From Hyphomicrobiales bacterium (lineage in GTDB: Bacteria > Pseudomonadota > Alphaproteobacteria > Rhizobiales > Beijerinckiaceae): a DNA stretch of 6,634 nt. Shown piece after piece: positions 1 through 6,562 of this stretch (positions are counted from its first letter, which is position 1; every line of letters begins with the position of its first letter). The position numbers were made by a program, and so were the translations under genes. Location: the NCBI GenBank assembly GCA_900299065.1, contig OMIJ01000170.1, positions 1 to 6,634 on the forward strand, given 5' to 3'. The notes under the pieces were generated by a model. That model had not been told where the DNA came from. It saw only the letters and a list, made by a program, of their open reading frames with translations, and searched no databases.

Positions 1-1962
1 ATATGCGGCCTGCCCGCCCGCCAACCTGATATGCGCGAGGAAAAAAAGGGCCCCCGCGTTGGCGCTCCAGAAGCTGCCATTCAGGGCTTTTTGAAAAGCG
101 CCGGCCTTACCTCACTCGATCAGGCACAGATCGAGAAAGACCCCAAAGGCAAAGGCCAGTTCTATATCGCCATCATCGCCAGGGAAGGGCGCGACACATC
201 CGCTGTGCTTGCCGATCTCCTGCCCGGCCTTTTGCGCAATTTCCCATGGCCCAAAGCCATGCGCTGGGGCGAGGGCTCAGCCCGCCCTGAGGCTTTACGC
301 TGGATTCGCCCGCTTCATTCCATCCTCTGCACTTTCGGACCCGAGACGGAGGAACCGGAAATCGTCGCCTTTGAAATTGGCGGCATTCAATCCGGCCAAA
401 CCACTTATGGCCACAGATTTATGGCGCCACAGCCGATCAAAGTACGGCGCTTCGATGATTATGTGAGTGCCCTCGATAAGGCCAAGGTCATTCTCGATCC
501 TGCCCGTCGACGTGACATCATCCTGCATGAGGCCAAGCAATTGGCCTTTGCGCAAGGGCTCGAACTGGTAGAAGACGAAGGCCTGCTGCATGAAGTCGCG
601 GGTCTTGTGGAATGGCCTGTCGTTTTAATGGGAGAGTTTGATCCCGCCTTTCTGGCCATTCCCGCTAAAGTAATCCGCGCTACGATCCGAGCCAATCAAA
701 AATGCTTTGTCTTGCGTCAAGCCAATGGTCAATTGGCCAATAAATTTATTCTGGTCTCCAATATCATCGCCAGCGATAATGGTCAGGCGATTGCCGCGGG
801 CAATGGCCGTGTTGTACGCGCCCGCCTGTCAGATGCGCTATATTTCTGGGAGACAGATCAAAAGCCATTGCCCGATTATGCCGACAAGGGCAGCCTACTT
901 GATCAGCGCATGGCCAAATTGCGGGCCCTCGATATTGTCTTTCACGTAAAACTCGGCACACAGGCCGCGCGTGTTGATCGCATCATCACACTTGCCGCGC
1001 AAATCGCTCCGCTCGTCGGCGCTGATGTTGGAAAAACCAAACGCGCCGCTGCCTTGTGCAAAGCCGATCTGATGACAGAAATCGTCGGTGAATTTCCAGA
1101 AACACAGGGCCTGATGGGCAAGCGTTATGCGCTATTGCAAGGCGAGTCCGCTGAAGTCGCCGAGGCGCTCGAAGATCATTACAAGCCGCAAGGCCCCAGC
1201 GATCGCGTGCCCAGTCAGCCTGTCAGCATTGCTTTGGCGCTGGCCGACAAGATCGATACCCTCACCGGCTTTTGGGCCATTGAAGAAAAGCCTACAGGCT
1301 CTAAAGATCCCTTCGCGCTGCGCCGTGCGGCTTTGGGTGTCATTCGTCTTGTGCTGGAAAATAATCTGCGCCTCAATCTGATCAAACTGTTCATGATGGC
1401 GCGCCCCAATGATGCGCAATCCAAGAACATTGCGCAGGATTTGTTCAGCTTCTTTGCCGAACGCTTGAAAGTCTATCTGCGGGATCAGGGCGCAAGACAT
1501 GATCTCATCGATGCTGTTTTAGCTCTTGGCACGCAAGACGATCTGGTCACTGTCGTGCGACGCGTTGCTGCGCTGGGCTCTTTCCTGAACAGCGAGAATG
1601 GCAAATCCTTGCTGGCTGGCTATAAGCGCGCCGCTAATATTTTGCGCGCCGAAGAAAAGAAGGATGGCGCCAATGCTTTTGATGCGCCCCATCTGGCAAA
1701 TCTGTTGACAGAAAAAGCCGAACAGGATCTCGCTCGCGGCATCACGAGCCTTGCTAATGAGGCGCAGCAACATATTGCAAAAGAAGATTTCGAAGCCGCC
1801 ATGCGCGCCCTCTCAGGCCTGCGTGAGCCCGTCGATCATTTCTTCACCGATGTTACCGTGAATGATGCCGATCCCGCCAAGCGCAAAAACCGCCTGCAAT
1901 TGCTTAATGAATTACGCATTGCGATGCATAGGGTCGCAGATTTCTCCAAGATTAGTGGATAA
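1..1962 (+). CDS. glyS: Glycine--tRNA ligase beta subunit, 5'-truncated by the window edge
   Basis: GlyS is the beta subunit of the bacterial alpha2beta2 glycyl-tRNA synthetase. It works with GlyQ in the cytoplasm to charge tRNA-Gly, and the beta chain mainly handles tRNA binding. The frame is open from base 1, and the residues before the first ATG at 31 (GLPARQPD) already match the family, so that ATG is internal. The fragment has 653 residues; full GlyS is about 690-700, so roughly 40-60 N-terminal residues are missing. Visible hallmarks, numbered in the fragment, are KKGPRVGAPEAAIQGF near 15-30, VIRATIRANQKCFVL near 224-238, DLMTEIVGEFPETQG near 356-370, the HD-like region with YKPQGPSDRVP, and KPTGSKDPFALRR at about 430-442. 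A C-terminal helical anticodon-binding (DALR-like) domain runs to the TAA. glyQ would be expected upstream, outside the window. The family call is secure. Confidence 0.97.
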   Translation: MCGLPARQPDMREEKKGPRVGAPEAAIQGFLKSAGLTSLDQAQIEKDPKGKGQFYIAIIAREGRDTSAVLADLLPGLLRNFPWPKAMRWGEGSARPEALRWIRPLHSILCTFGPETEEPEIVAFEIGGIQSGQTTYGHRFMAPQPIKVRRFDDYVSALDKAKVILDPARRRDIILHEAKQLAFAQGLELVEDEGLLHEVAGLVEWPVVLMGEFDPAFLAIPAKVIRATIRANQKCFVLRQANGQLANKFILVSNIIASDNGQAIAAGNGRVVRARLSDALYFWETDQKPLPDYADKGSLLDQRMAKLRALDIVFHVKLGTQAARVDRIITLAAQIAPLVGADVGKTKRAAALCKADLMTEIVGEFPETQGLMGKRYALLQGESAEVAEALEDHYKPQGPSDRVPSQPVSIALALADKIDTLTGFWAIEEKPTGSKDPFALRRAALGVIRLVLENNLRLNLIKLFMMARPNDAQSKNIAQDLFSFFAERLKVYLRDQGARHDLIDAVLALGTQDDLVTVVRRVAALGSFLNSENGKSLLAGYKRAANILRAEEKKDGANAFDAPHLANLLTEKAEQDLARGITSLANEAQQHIAKEDFEAAMRALSGLREPVDHFFTDVTVNDADPAKRKNRLQLLNELRIAMHRVADFSKISG

Positions 1963-1989
1963 AAGCAATCAAGCCCGGAAACATCAATT

Positions 1990-1994
1990 GGGGG
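1990..1994 (+). promoter_or_regulatory. Ribosome binding site of the quinone oxidoreductase gene
   Basis: The G-rich run GGGGG ends 9 bases before the ATG at 2004. This spacing supports 2004 rather than the ATG at 1996, which lies 1 base from the run and meets a stop after three codons. No convincing promoter is visible in the 41-base gap after glyS, so read-through transcription from glyS is possible. Confidence 0.5.
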
Positions 1995-2003
1995 TATGCA
2001 GCG

Positions 2004-3002
2004 ATGAAGGCCATGACCATCCATCAGAATGGCGGACCTGAAGTTCTCCAATGGGAAGATGTGCAACTGCCGCCACCTGGCCCGGGCGAAGTGCGTTTGC
2101 GCCATACCGCAATCGCGCTCAATTTTTCCGATATCAATGTGCGTCGTGGCGGGTTCTACATCGCCAAACCACTCGTCTTTCCTGTCATTCTGGGCAATGA
2201 GGCCGCAGGCATTGTGGTGGAATGTGGCGCAGGGGTCACGGGCATCAAGCCCGGCACACGCATGGGCTATGTCGGCGTTGGAGGCCCATTTTATGAAAAC
2301 ACCGGCTCTTATTGCGAAGAGCGCAATGTCCCCGCCTCTTGCCTTGTGCCTTTGCCTGACGGCATTAGTGATGCACAAGCTGCAGCAATTATGCTCAAGG
2401 GCCTCACAGCTGCCTGTATGATCAATCGCATCTGGCGGCCAAAGACAGGTGATCCCGTGCTCATCCATGCTGCCGCCAGCGGCGTTGGTATTTTGCTCTC
2501 GCAATGGCTCAGCCATTTGGGCGCGCAAGTGCTCGGCACTGTCGGCTCACAGCAAAAGGCCGATTTTGCAAGACAGAATGGTTGCGCTCATCCCATTCTC
2601 TACCGCCAGACTGATTTTGTCGCCGAGGTCAAAAAGATTGTGCCGAAAGGCGTTGCTGCAGTCTTTGATGGTGTCGGCAAAGATACATTCATGGCCTCGC
2701 TCGATTGTGTGCGCCCCTTTGGCATGCTGATCAATTATGGCAATGCCTCAGGTCATGTGCCGCCGCTTGATCTTTTATTACTGGCCAAGAAAGGCTCGCT
2801 CAGCGTCTCGCGCCCCGCCTTCAGTTCCTATATTGCTGACCCGCAGGAGATGCGGCAGAATTTTGCTGAATTGTTTGATCTCATCATCAAGGGAGTGCTC
2901 AAGGTCGAGGTGAACCAGACCTATGCCCTGCAAGATGTCGCCAGAGCTCATCATGATCTCGAAGCCAGAGCCTTTGTTGGCTCTGCCGTGATTCTACCCT
3001 AA
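2004..3002 (+). CDS. Zinc-independent NADPH:quinone oxidoreductase (zeta-crystallin type, MDR superfamily)
   Basis: This is a 332-residue cytosolic oxidoreductase of the quinone oxidoreductase branch of medium-chain dehydrogenases/reductases. The family reduces quinones or enones with NADPH. The N-terminal GroES-like domain carries LNFSDINVRRG (39-49) and GNEAAG (64-69). The Rossmann domain has the nucleotide loop HAAASGVG (155-162), followed by the expected Gln167 and Ser170. The cysteine/histidine zinc ligands of alcohol dehydrogenases are not evident. Length fits the family (E. coli QorA is about 327 residues). One oddity is Ser159, where the usual motif is AAAGGVG. The gene lies 41 bases after glyS and 85 bases before xseB on the same strand, with no obvious functional link to either. 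The true substrate cannot be read from the sequence; a qorA label would be reasonable but is not proven. Confidence 0.92.
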   Translation: MKAMTIHQNGGPEVLQWEDVQLPPPGPGEVRLRHTAIALNFSDINVRRGGFYIAKPLVFPVILGNEAAGIVVECGAGVTGIKPGTRMGYVGVGGPFYENTGSYCEERNVPASCLVPLPDGISDAQAAAIMLKGLTAACMINRIWRPKTGDPVLIHAAASGVGILLSQWLSHLGAQVLGTVGSQQKADFARQNGCAHPILYRQTDFVAEVKKIVPKGVAAVFDGVGKDTFMASLDCVRPFGMLINYGNASGHVPPLDLLLLAKKGSLSVSRPAFSSYIADPQEMRQNFAELFDLIIKGVLKVEVNQTYALQDVARAHHDLEARAFVGSAVILP

Positions 3003-3077
3003 GCCTCATTAGCTTCGCCCTCAGGGGCATGCTATCACGCCCAATGAACATAACACCCAGAAACATATTGTCTTCAA

Positions 3078-3083
3078 AGAGGG
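3078..3083 (+). promoter_or_regulatory. Ribosome binding site of xseB
   Basis: AGAGGG sits 4 bases upstream of the ATG at 3088. The spacer is slightly short, but this is the only purine-rich site nearby, and the ATG gives a protein starting exactly where XseB proteins usually do. The 85-base gap from 3003 to 3087 shows no strong -35/-10 pair. Confidence 0.55.
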
Positions 3084-3087
3084 TATC

Positions 3088-3336
3088 ATGAGCGACAAGC
3101 CGGATGAAATCGCCAAACTGCCTTTCGAAGCAGCGATGGAAGAACTCGAAAAGATTGTCAGCCAGCTCGAATTGGGCAAGGTGTCGCTCGAAGATTCCAT
3201 CAAATTCTATGAGCGCGGCGAACAACTCAAGAGCCATTGCGAAAGGCTGCTGCGCAGCGCTGAAATGCGCATTGAAAAAATCACCCTAGGCAAGGATGGC
3301 GCGCCCAAAGGCAGCGAGCCTCTCGATATGGAATAA
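3088..3336 (+). CDS. xseB: Exodeoxyribonuclease VII small subunit
   Basis: XseB is the non-catalytic small subunit that binds in several copies to XseA, forming exonuclease VII, which degrades single-stranded DNA from either end to oligonucleotides and takes part in repair. The protein is 82 residues, typical for the family (about 75-90). The two-helix core runs from about residue 12 to 66, with the characteristic FEAAMEELEKIVSQLE (13-28), GKVSLEDSIKFYERG and a second helix ending in RIEKI. The tail after it is polar and poorly conserved. In many alphaproteobacteria xseB lies next to dxs; here the next gene is gpmI, convergent, with only 11 bases between the stop codons. xseA is not in the window. 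Confidence 0.96.
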   Translation: MSDKPDEIAKLPFEAAMEELEKIVSQLELGKVSLEDSIKFYERGEQLKSHCERLLRSAEMRIEKITLGKDGAPKGSEPLDME

Positions 3337-3344
3337 GCGCGCCC

Positions 3345-3358
3345 TGCTCAATTGAGCA
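3345..3358. repeat. 14-bp perfect palindrome between convergent xseB and gpmI
   Basis: TGCTCAATTGAGCA is identical to its reverse complement and overlaps the gpmI stop codon. As RNA it could fold on either strand into a 5-bp stem with an AATT loop. No T-tract follows on either strand, so it is not a standard intrinsic terminator. It might still slow or separate the two converging transcripts, or be chance, since most of it also encodes the C-terminal Leu-Leu-Asn of GpmI. Confidence 0.35.
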
Positions 3359-4865
3359 AGGATTGACCATTCATCTCCGGCGGTGGCTCCAGACCCATTA
3401 ATTGCAGCAAAGTTGGCGCCAGATCTGCTAAACGTCCTTCGCGCACACCTTTATTGCCGCCGCCCATAAGGATCAAAGGCACAGGATTGGTTGTGTGAGC
3501 TGTGTGCGGCCCGCCTGTGGCTGGATCCATCATGGTTTCGCAATTGCCATGATCCGCCGTCACCAAAAGCGCGCCACCCGCAGTTTCAATGGCCTCAGCG
3601 ATACGACCCAGACAATGATCAACCGTCTCAACCGCTTTGACAGCTGCCGCCAGAACACCTGTATGACCCACCATATCAGGATTGGCAAAGTTGAGCACGA
3701 TTAGATCATATTTGCCTGACGCAATCGCCTCCACCGCTTTATCGGTGAGTTCCGGCGCTGACATTTCAGGCTGCAAATCATAAGTCGCAACCTTAGGGGA
3801 AGGAACCATAATGCGATCTTCGCCCTGATAGGGCGTCTCCTCGCCACCATTGAGAAAATAAGTGACATGGGGATATTTTTCCGTCTCGGCCATACGCAAT
3901 TGCTTGCGCCCGGCATCCGCAACAACCTTGCCCAACACATTATCAAGATTTTGCGGCGCAAAGACCGTATCGAGAAAGGGCGTTAACTCATCGCTATAGG
4001 TCGTCAGACCAATTGCGGGACCAAAATGCACAATCCTCTCGCGCTCAAAGCCTGAAAATTGCGGATCGAGAAAGGCCGCCAGAATTTCACGCACACGATC
4101 AGCACGGAAATTAAAGCACAGCAGGCCATCGCCTTCCTGCACGCCCGTATAATCACCAAGCACAGCAGGATCGATAAATTCATCGGTAATGTCTTTTGCA
4201 TAGGCCTGCTGCATCACCTCTTGCGCATGATCAAAGCGCGGCGCATCGGCACTGATGATAGCCTGATAAGCGCGCTCAACACGATCCCAACGCTTGTCGC
4301 GATCCATTGCCCAATAACGGCCAATGACAGTCGCAATCTTGACCTCAGGATTCAGCGCTTGCGCAAAGCGTTGCAAATCCTCCGCGCCTGAGCGCGGCGG
4401 TGTATCACGCCCATCCGTCAGGCAATGAACAAAAGTCTTGATCCCCTGCCCGGCCAGAAGATTGGCCAAAGCCACAGCATGATCCTGATGCGAATGCACA
4501 CCACCAGGCGAGACAAGCCCGATCAGATGACAGGCCTTGCCCGACTGCTTCAGATTGGCGATGAGCTTGGTAATAGCGGGCATGCGTGCCAGCGACCCAT
4601 CCCTGGCCGCAGCTGTAATGCGGGGCAAATCCTGCATAACGACACGCCCGGCGCCAATATTGAGATGGCCCACTTCCGAATTACCCATCTGCCCCTCGGG
4701 CAGGCCGACATCAAGGCCGGATGTATTGAGAAAAGCATGCGGGCGGCTGTCCCAGAGGCGGTCGAAATTCGGTGTCTTAGCCTGCAAGACAGCATTGTCT
4801 GCCGCCTCTTCGCGCCAGCCCCAACCATCCAGAACCACCAACATCACCGGCCGACGTGCCTGCAT
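3348..4865 (-). CDS. gpmI: 2,3-bisphosphoglycerate-independent phosphoglycerate mutase
   Basis: GpmI interconverts 3- and 2-phosphoglycerate in glycolysis and gluconeogenesis through a phosphoserine intermediate and two metal ions, usually Mn2+; it is cytosolic. From the ATG at 4865 the protein has 505 residues, normal for the family. Asp13, Ser63 (nucleophile, in GNSEVGH), Asp438 and His439 (TADHGN) match the second metal site. Asp397, His401 (NPDMVGH) and His457 match the first. Substrate-binding motifs GGVHSH (121-126), DGRDTPP (151-157) and GRYWAMDRDKRWDR (182-195) are present, as is KYPHVTYFLNGGEE in the later part. All key residues are intact. An upstream TTG at 4919 would add 18 residues unlike the family; the ATG at 4865 has a good Shine-Dalgarno and is preferred. 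The gene is convergent with xseB and divergent from the transporter gene. Confidence 0.97.
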   Translation of the reverse strand: MQARRPVMLVVLDGWGWREEAADNAVLQAKTPNFDRLWDSRPHAFLNTSGLDVGLPEGQMGNSEVGHLNIGAGRVVMQDLPRITAAARDGSLARMPAITKLIANLKQSGKACHLIGLVSPGGVHSHQDHAVALANLLAGQGIKTFVHCLTDGRDTPPRSGAEDLQRFAQALNPEVKIATVIGRYWAMDRDKRWDRVERAYQAIISADAPRFDHAQEVMQQAYAKDITDEFIDPAVLGDYTGVQEGDGLLCFNFRADRVREILAAFLDPQFSGFERERIVHFGPAIGLTTYSDELTPFLDTVFAPQNLDNVLGKVVADAGRKQLRMAETEKYPHVTYFLNGGEETPYQGEDRIMVPSPKVATYDLQPEMSAPELTDKAVEAIASGKYDLIVLNFANPDMVGHTGVLAAAVKAVETVDHCLGRIAEAIETAGGALLVTADHGNCETMMDPATGGPHTAHTTNPVPLILMGGGNKGVREGRLADLAPTLLQLMGLEPPPEMNGQSLLN

Positions 4866-4874
4866 GGATCTCGT

Positions 4875-4879
4875 CTCCT
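4875..4879 (-). promoter_or_regulatory. Ribosome binding site that fixes the gpmI start
   Basis: On the minus strand AGGAG lies 9 bases before the ATG at 4865, ideal spacing. It supports the 505-residue GpmI over the longer reading from a TTG at 4919. Confidence 0.75.
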
Positions 4880-4929
4880 CTATTGGGCCTCTCCTACTCT
4901 GATAGTCCCGTCCCGACAAGTAAGGGGAA

Positions 4930-4957
4930 GCTTGCCAAGCAGCTGAAGGCTTGCCAA
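4930..4957. repeat. Direct repeat GCTTGCCAA x2, candidate operator
   Basis: GCTTGCCAA occurs at 4930-4938 and again at 4949-4957, 19 bases apart start to start. The flanks are also alike: both are preceded by a GAAG-type sequence. The first copy continues to GCTTGCCAAGC, whose GCTTG and CAAGC arms are inverted around a central C. The pair lies in the divergent region between gpmI and the transporter gene, upstream of the candidate promoter, which would suit an activator or repressor site. No regulator gene is in the window. The repeat is seen directly; its role is inference. Confidence 0.4.
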
Positions 4958-4973
4958 CCCGCCAGAGCCCGCG

Positions 4974-5001
4974 TAGTCAGAAAGACAGCCTCAACAATAA
5001 T
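4974..5001 (+). promoter_or_regulatory. Weak candidate sigma70-type promoter for the transporter-amidohydrolase pair
   Basis: TAGTCA (4974-4979; 4 of 6 matches to TTGACA) is separated by 16 bases from AATAAT (4996-5001; 5 of 6 matches to TATAAT). Transcription would start near 5008, leaving a leader of about 35 bases. The GCTTGCCAA repeats lie just upstream of the -35. Matches of this quality also occur by chance, so this is a suggestion only. Confidence 0.25.
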
Positions 5002-5028
5002 GATCAAGGGCAATTCATTCAGACCCAG

Positions 5029-5033
5029 AGGAG
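5029..5033 (+). promoter_or_regulatory. Ribosome binding site that fixes the MFS gene start
   Basis: AGGAG ends 9 bases before the ATG at 5043 but only 3 bases before an in-frame GTG at 5037. The spacing favours the ATG, giving 411 rather than 413 residues. Confidence 0.7.
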
Positions 5034-5042
5034 AGGGTGCCG

Positions 5043-6278
5043 ATGACCGCTATCACCGCCAATGACCAAAGCGAACAACGTTCGTTCCTAGAAGTCTGGG
5101 TGATTACCATTGGCCATGCTCTCACTCATTGGTATCCGGCAACCTTCTATCTCCTCCTGCCGCTGATCGGCAATGAACTTGGCTTCAGCTATAGCCAGAT
5201 CGGTACGATCCTGACATTTCAATATGTCGCGGGCGCTCTGTCGAACATTCCCGGCGGCCTGATTGTGGATGCCATCGGCCGCAAGGGCCTTTTAATGGCG
5301 CTTTCGCTCTTTTGGATTGGCTTTCCTTATCTGCTTATGGGCTATGCCAATGCTTATTGGATGATGGTTGCATGCACGACATTAATTGGCATTGGCAATA
5401 ATCTCTGGCACCCCACGGCCATTCCCCTCATTGCGCGCCGCTTTCCTGATCGCAAAGGCTTTGTGGTGGCTCTGCATGGCATGGGGGGCAATGTGGGTGA
5501 TGCGCTCGCCCCATTAGCCGCTGGCGCTTTACTCACCCTGTTCACCTGGCGCGAAGTGGTGATCATGAATGTGATCCCGGGCATTATCATGTCCGCGCTC
5601 ATCCTGCTCTATATGGGCCGCCTGAACATTGCACAGGATGACGCAAAAAAGAGCGCCTCCATCAATGAAGCCTTGCTCAAGACGCTCAAGAGCTTTGCCA
5701 CTTTGATGCAAAACAAGACCCTGCTTTTACTCTCCATCGGCTCGGCCTTTCGCTCGATGACGCAAGGCTCGCTGCTGGCCTTTCTGCCAATTTTTCTAGC
5801 TCAACAAATGGGCTATTCACCCCAATGGGTCGGCGGTTGTCTGTTTGGCCTGCAAGCAGCCGGCTTTATCGCTTCGCCCATCAGCGGTGCCTTGTCAGAT
5901 AAAATGGGCCGTCGCAGCATTATGATGTCAACGCTGCTCGTCTCCGCCATTGTGCTTTTGGGTATGGCCTTTGCCGGACAATCACCAATCTTTGTGCTTT
6001 TAATCGCCTTTCTGGGCTTCTTCCTGTTTGCCATTCGCGCCGTTCTGCAAGCCTGGGTGCTTGATGCCGCGCCCAAATCCATGGCGGGCAGTGCCATTGG
6101 CTTTCTCTTCGCCACCCAGGCCATTGGCGGGGCGATTGGCCCAGCCATTAGCGGCATTCTGGCCGATGAATATGGGCTCGGCTCGGTGTTTTATTTCCTC
6201 GCCTTCACCATTGTGATCGCCAATCTGTTTGTGTTCCTGACCCCAGCGGACACAAAGAGCCAAAGCCAACCAGCCTGA
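5043..6278 (+). CDS. MFS transporter, substrate unknown
   Basis: This is an inner-membrane major facilitator superfamily carrier of 411 residues, normal for a 12-helix member. Hydrophobic stretches at roughly 17-42, 52-72, 83-103, 105-130, 140-165, 172-191, 226-252, 262-283, 293-311, 315-338, 348-372 and 378-398 are consistent with 12 helices, with a charged central loop at about 192-225. The MFS loop motif appears twice: D76-AIGRK after helix 2, and D286-KMGRR after helix 8. The motif with H123-P124, followed by HGMGGNVGDALAP (145-157), recalls the fosmidomycin-resistance/Fsr-like branch, but that resemblance does not set the substrate or direction of transport. The C-terminus is a short polar tail. 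The gene is divergent from gpmI and lies 25 bases before an amidohydrolase gene on the same strand, so the two are probably one operon and may share a substrate. Confidence 0.92.
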   Translation: MTAITANDQSEQRSFLEVWVITIGHALTHWYPATFYLLLPLIGNELGFSYSQIGTILTFQYVAGALSNIPGGLIVDAIGRKGLLMALSLFWIGFPYLLMGYANAYWMMVACTTLIGIGNNLWHPTAIPLIARRFPDRKGFVVALHGMGGNVGDALAPLAAGALLTLFTWREVVIMNVIPGIIMSALILLYMGRLNIAQDDAKKSASINEALLKTLKSFATLMQNKTLLLLSIGSAFRSMTQGSLLAFLPIFLAQQMGYSPQWVGGCLFGLQAAGFIASPISGALSDKMGRRSIMMSTLLVSAIVLLGMAFAGQSPIFVLLIAFLGFFLFAIRAVLQAWVLDAAPKSMAGSAIGFLFATQAIGGAIGPAISGILADEYGLGSVFYFLAFTIVIANLFVFLTPADTKSQSQPA

Positions 6279-6292
6279 ACAAAGGCACAGGT

Positions 6293-6298
6293 AAGGTG
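6293..6298 (+). promoter_or_regulatory. Ribosome binding site of the amidohydrolase gene
   Basis: AAGGTG lies 5 bases before the ATG at 6304, inside the 25-base gap after the transporter stop codon. There is no room for a separate promoter apart from one inside the transporter gene, which fits co-transcription. Confidence 0.6.
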
Positions 6299-6303
6299 AA
6301 ATT

Positions 6304-6562
6304 ATGACGCATGCACATAAAAGCCCGCGCTTCATCGATGTGCATCATCACACTGTGCTGCCTGAATATCAGCAGGCCCTGATCCGCTCGGGCGCCGCAG
6401 ATCCCTCGCGCCCACTGCGCAAAAATAGCAATCCCCAGCAAGCCCTCGAGTCCATGCAGACTTTCGGGATTGATGCGGCCATCTTCAATCCGCTTTCTGT
6501 GGCAGGCGTGCACCATGGCAATGATGATCATGCGCGCTATTTGACCAGAAGCACCAATGAAG
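6304..6562 (+). CDS. Amidohydrolase 2 family protein (ACMSD-like metal-dependent hydrolase), N-terminal fragment
   Basis: Only the first 86 codons are genuine; the gene is cut at 6562, where adapter sequence begins. The start FIDVHHHTVLPEYQQAL (10-26) carries the first metal-binding motif of the amidohydrolase TIM barrel, H14-x-H16, preceded by an Ile-Asp beta strand. Further on, a conserved-looking DAAIFNPLSVAGVHHG (57-72) and an NxxYA-type helix start (LTRSTNEA) fit amidohydrolase family 2. That family includes aminocarboxymuconate-semialdehyde decarboxylase and related carboxylases and hydrolases acting on small, often aromatic acids. The remaining metal ligands and substrate pocket lie in the missing part, about 250 residues in typical members, so the reaction cannot be assigned. 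The reading frame stays open through the adapter to the window end, but those residues are not biological. It probably forms an operon with the MFS gene. Confidence 0.82.

Noticed and set aside
1996..2007. Three-codon reading ATG CAG CGA TGA overlapping the quinone oxidoreductase start, possible coupled leader peptide
   Set aside because: The only G-rich binding site is 1 base from this ATG but 9 bases from the real start, so initiation here is unlikely.
1836..2528. Long minus-strand frame of 230 codons across the end of glyS and the start of the quinone oxidoreductase
   Set aside because: It overlaps two clear plus-strand genes for nearly its whole length, resembles no family I recognise, and is explained by codon bias in the genes opposite.
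2966..2985. Hairpin CAGAGCC-TTTGTT-GGCTCTG near the end of the quinone oxidoreductase gene, possible terminator
   Set aside because: The 7-bp stem lies wholly within coding sequence, encodes a normal C-terminus, and has no T-tract after it.
4866..4919. Extension of GpmI by 18 residues from a TTG at 4919
   Set aside because: The added residues are not family-like, the start codon is rare, and the ATG at 4865 has a well-spaced AGGAG.
4856..5065. Small plus-strand frame of 69 codons filling the gpmI/MFS intergenic region
   Set aside because: It begins inside antisense gpmI and overruns the MFS start, has no good ribosome binding site, and its composition is not protein-like; the region is better explained as promoter and leader.
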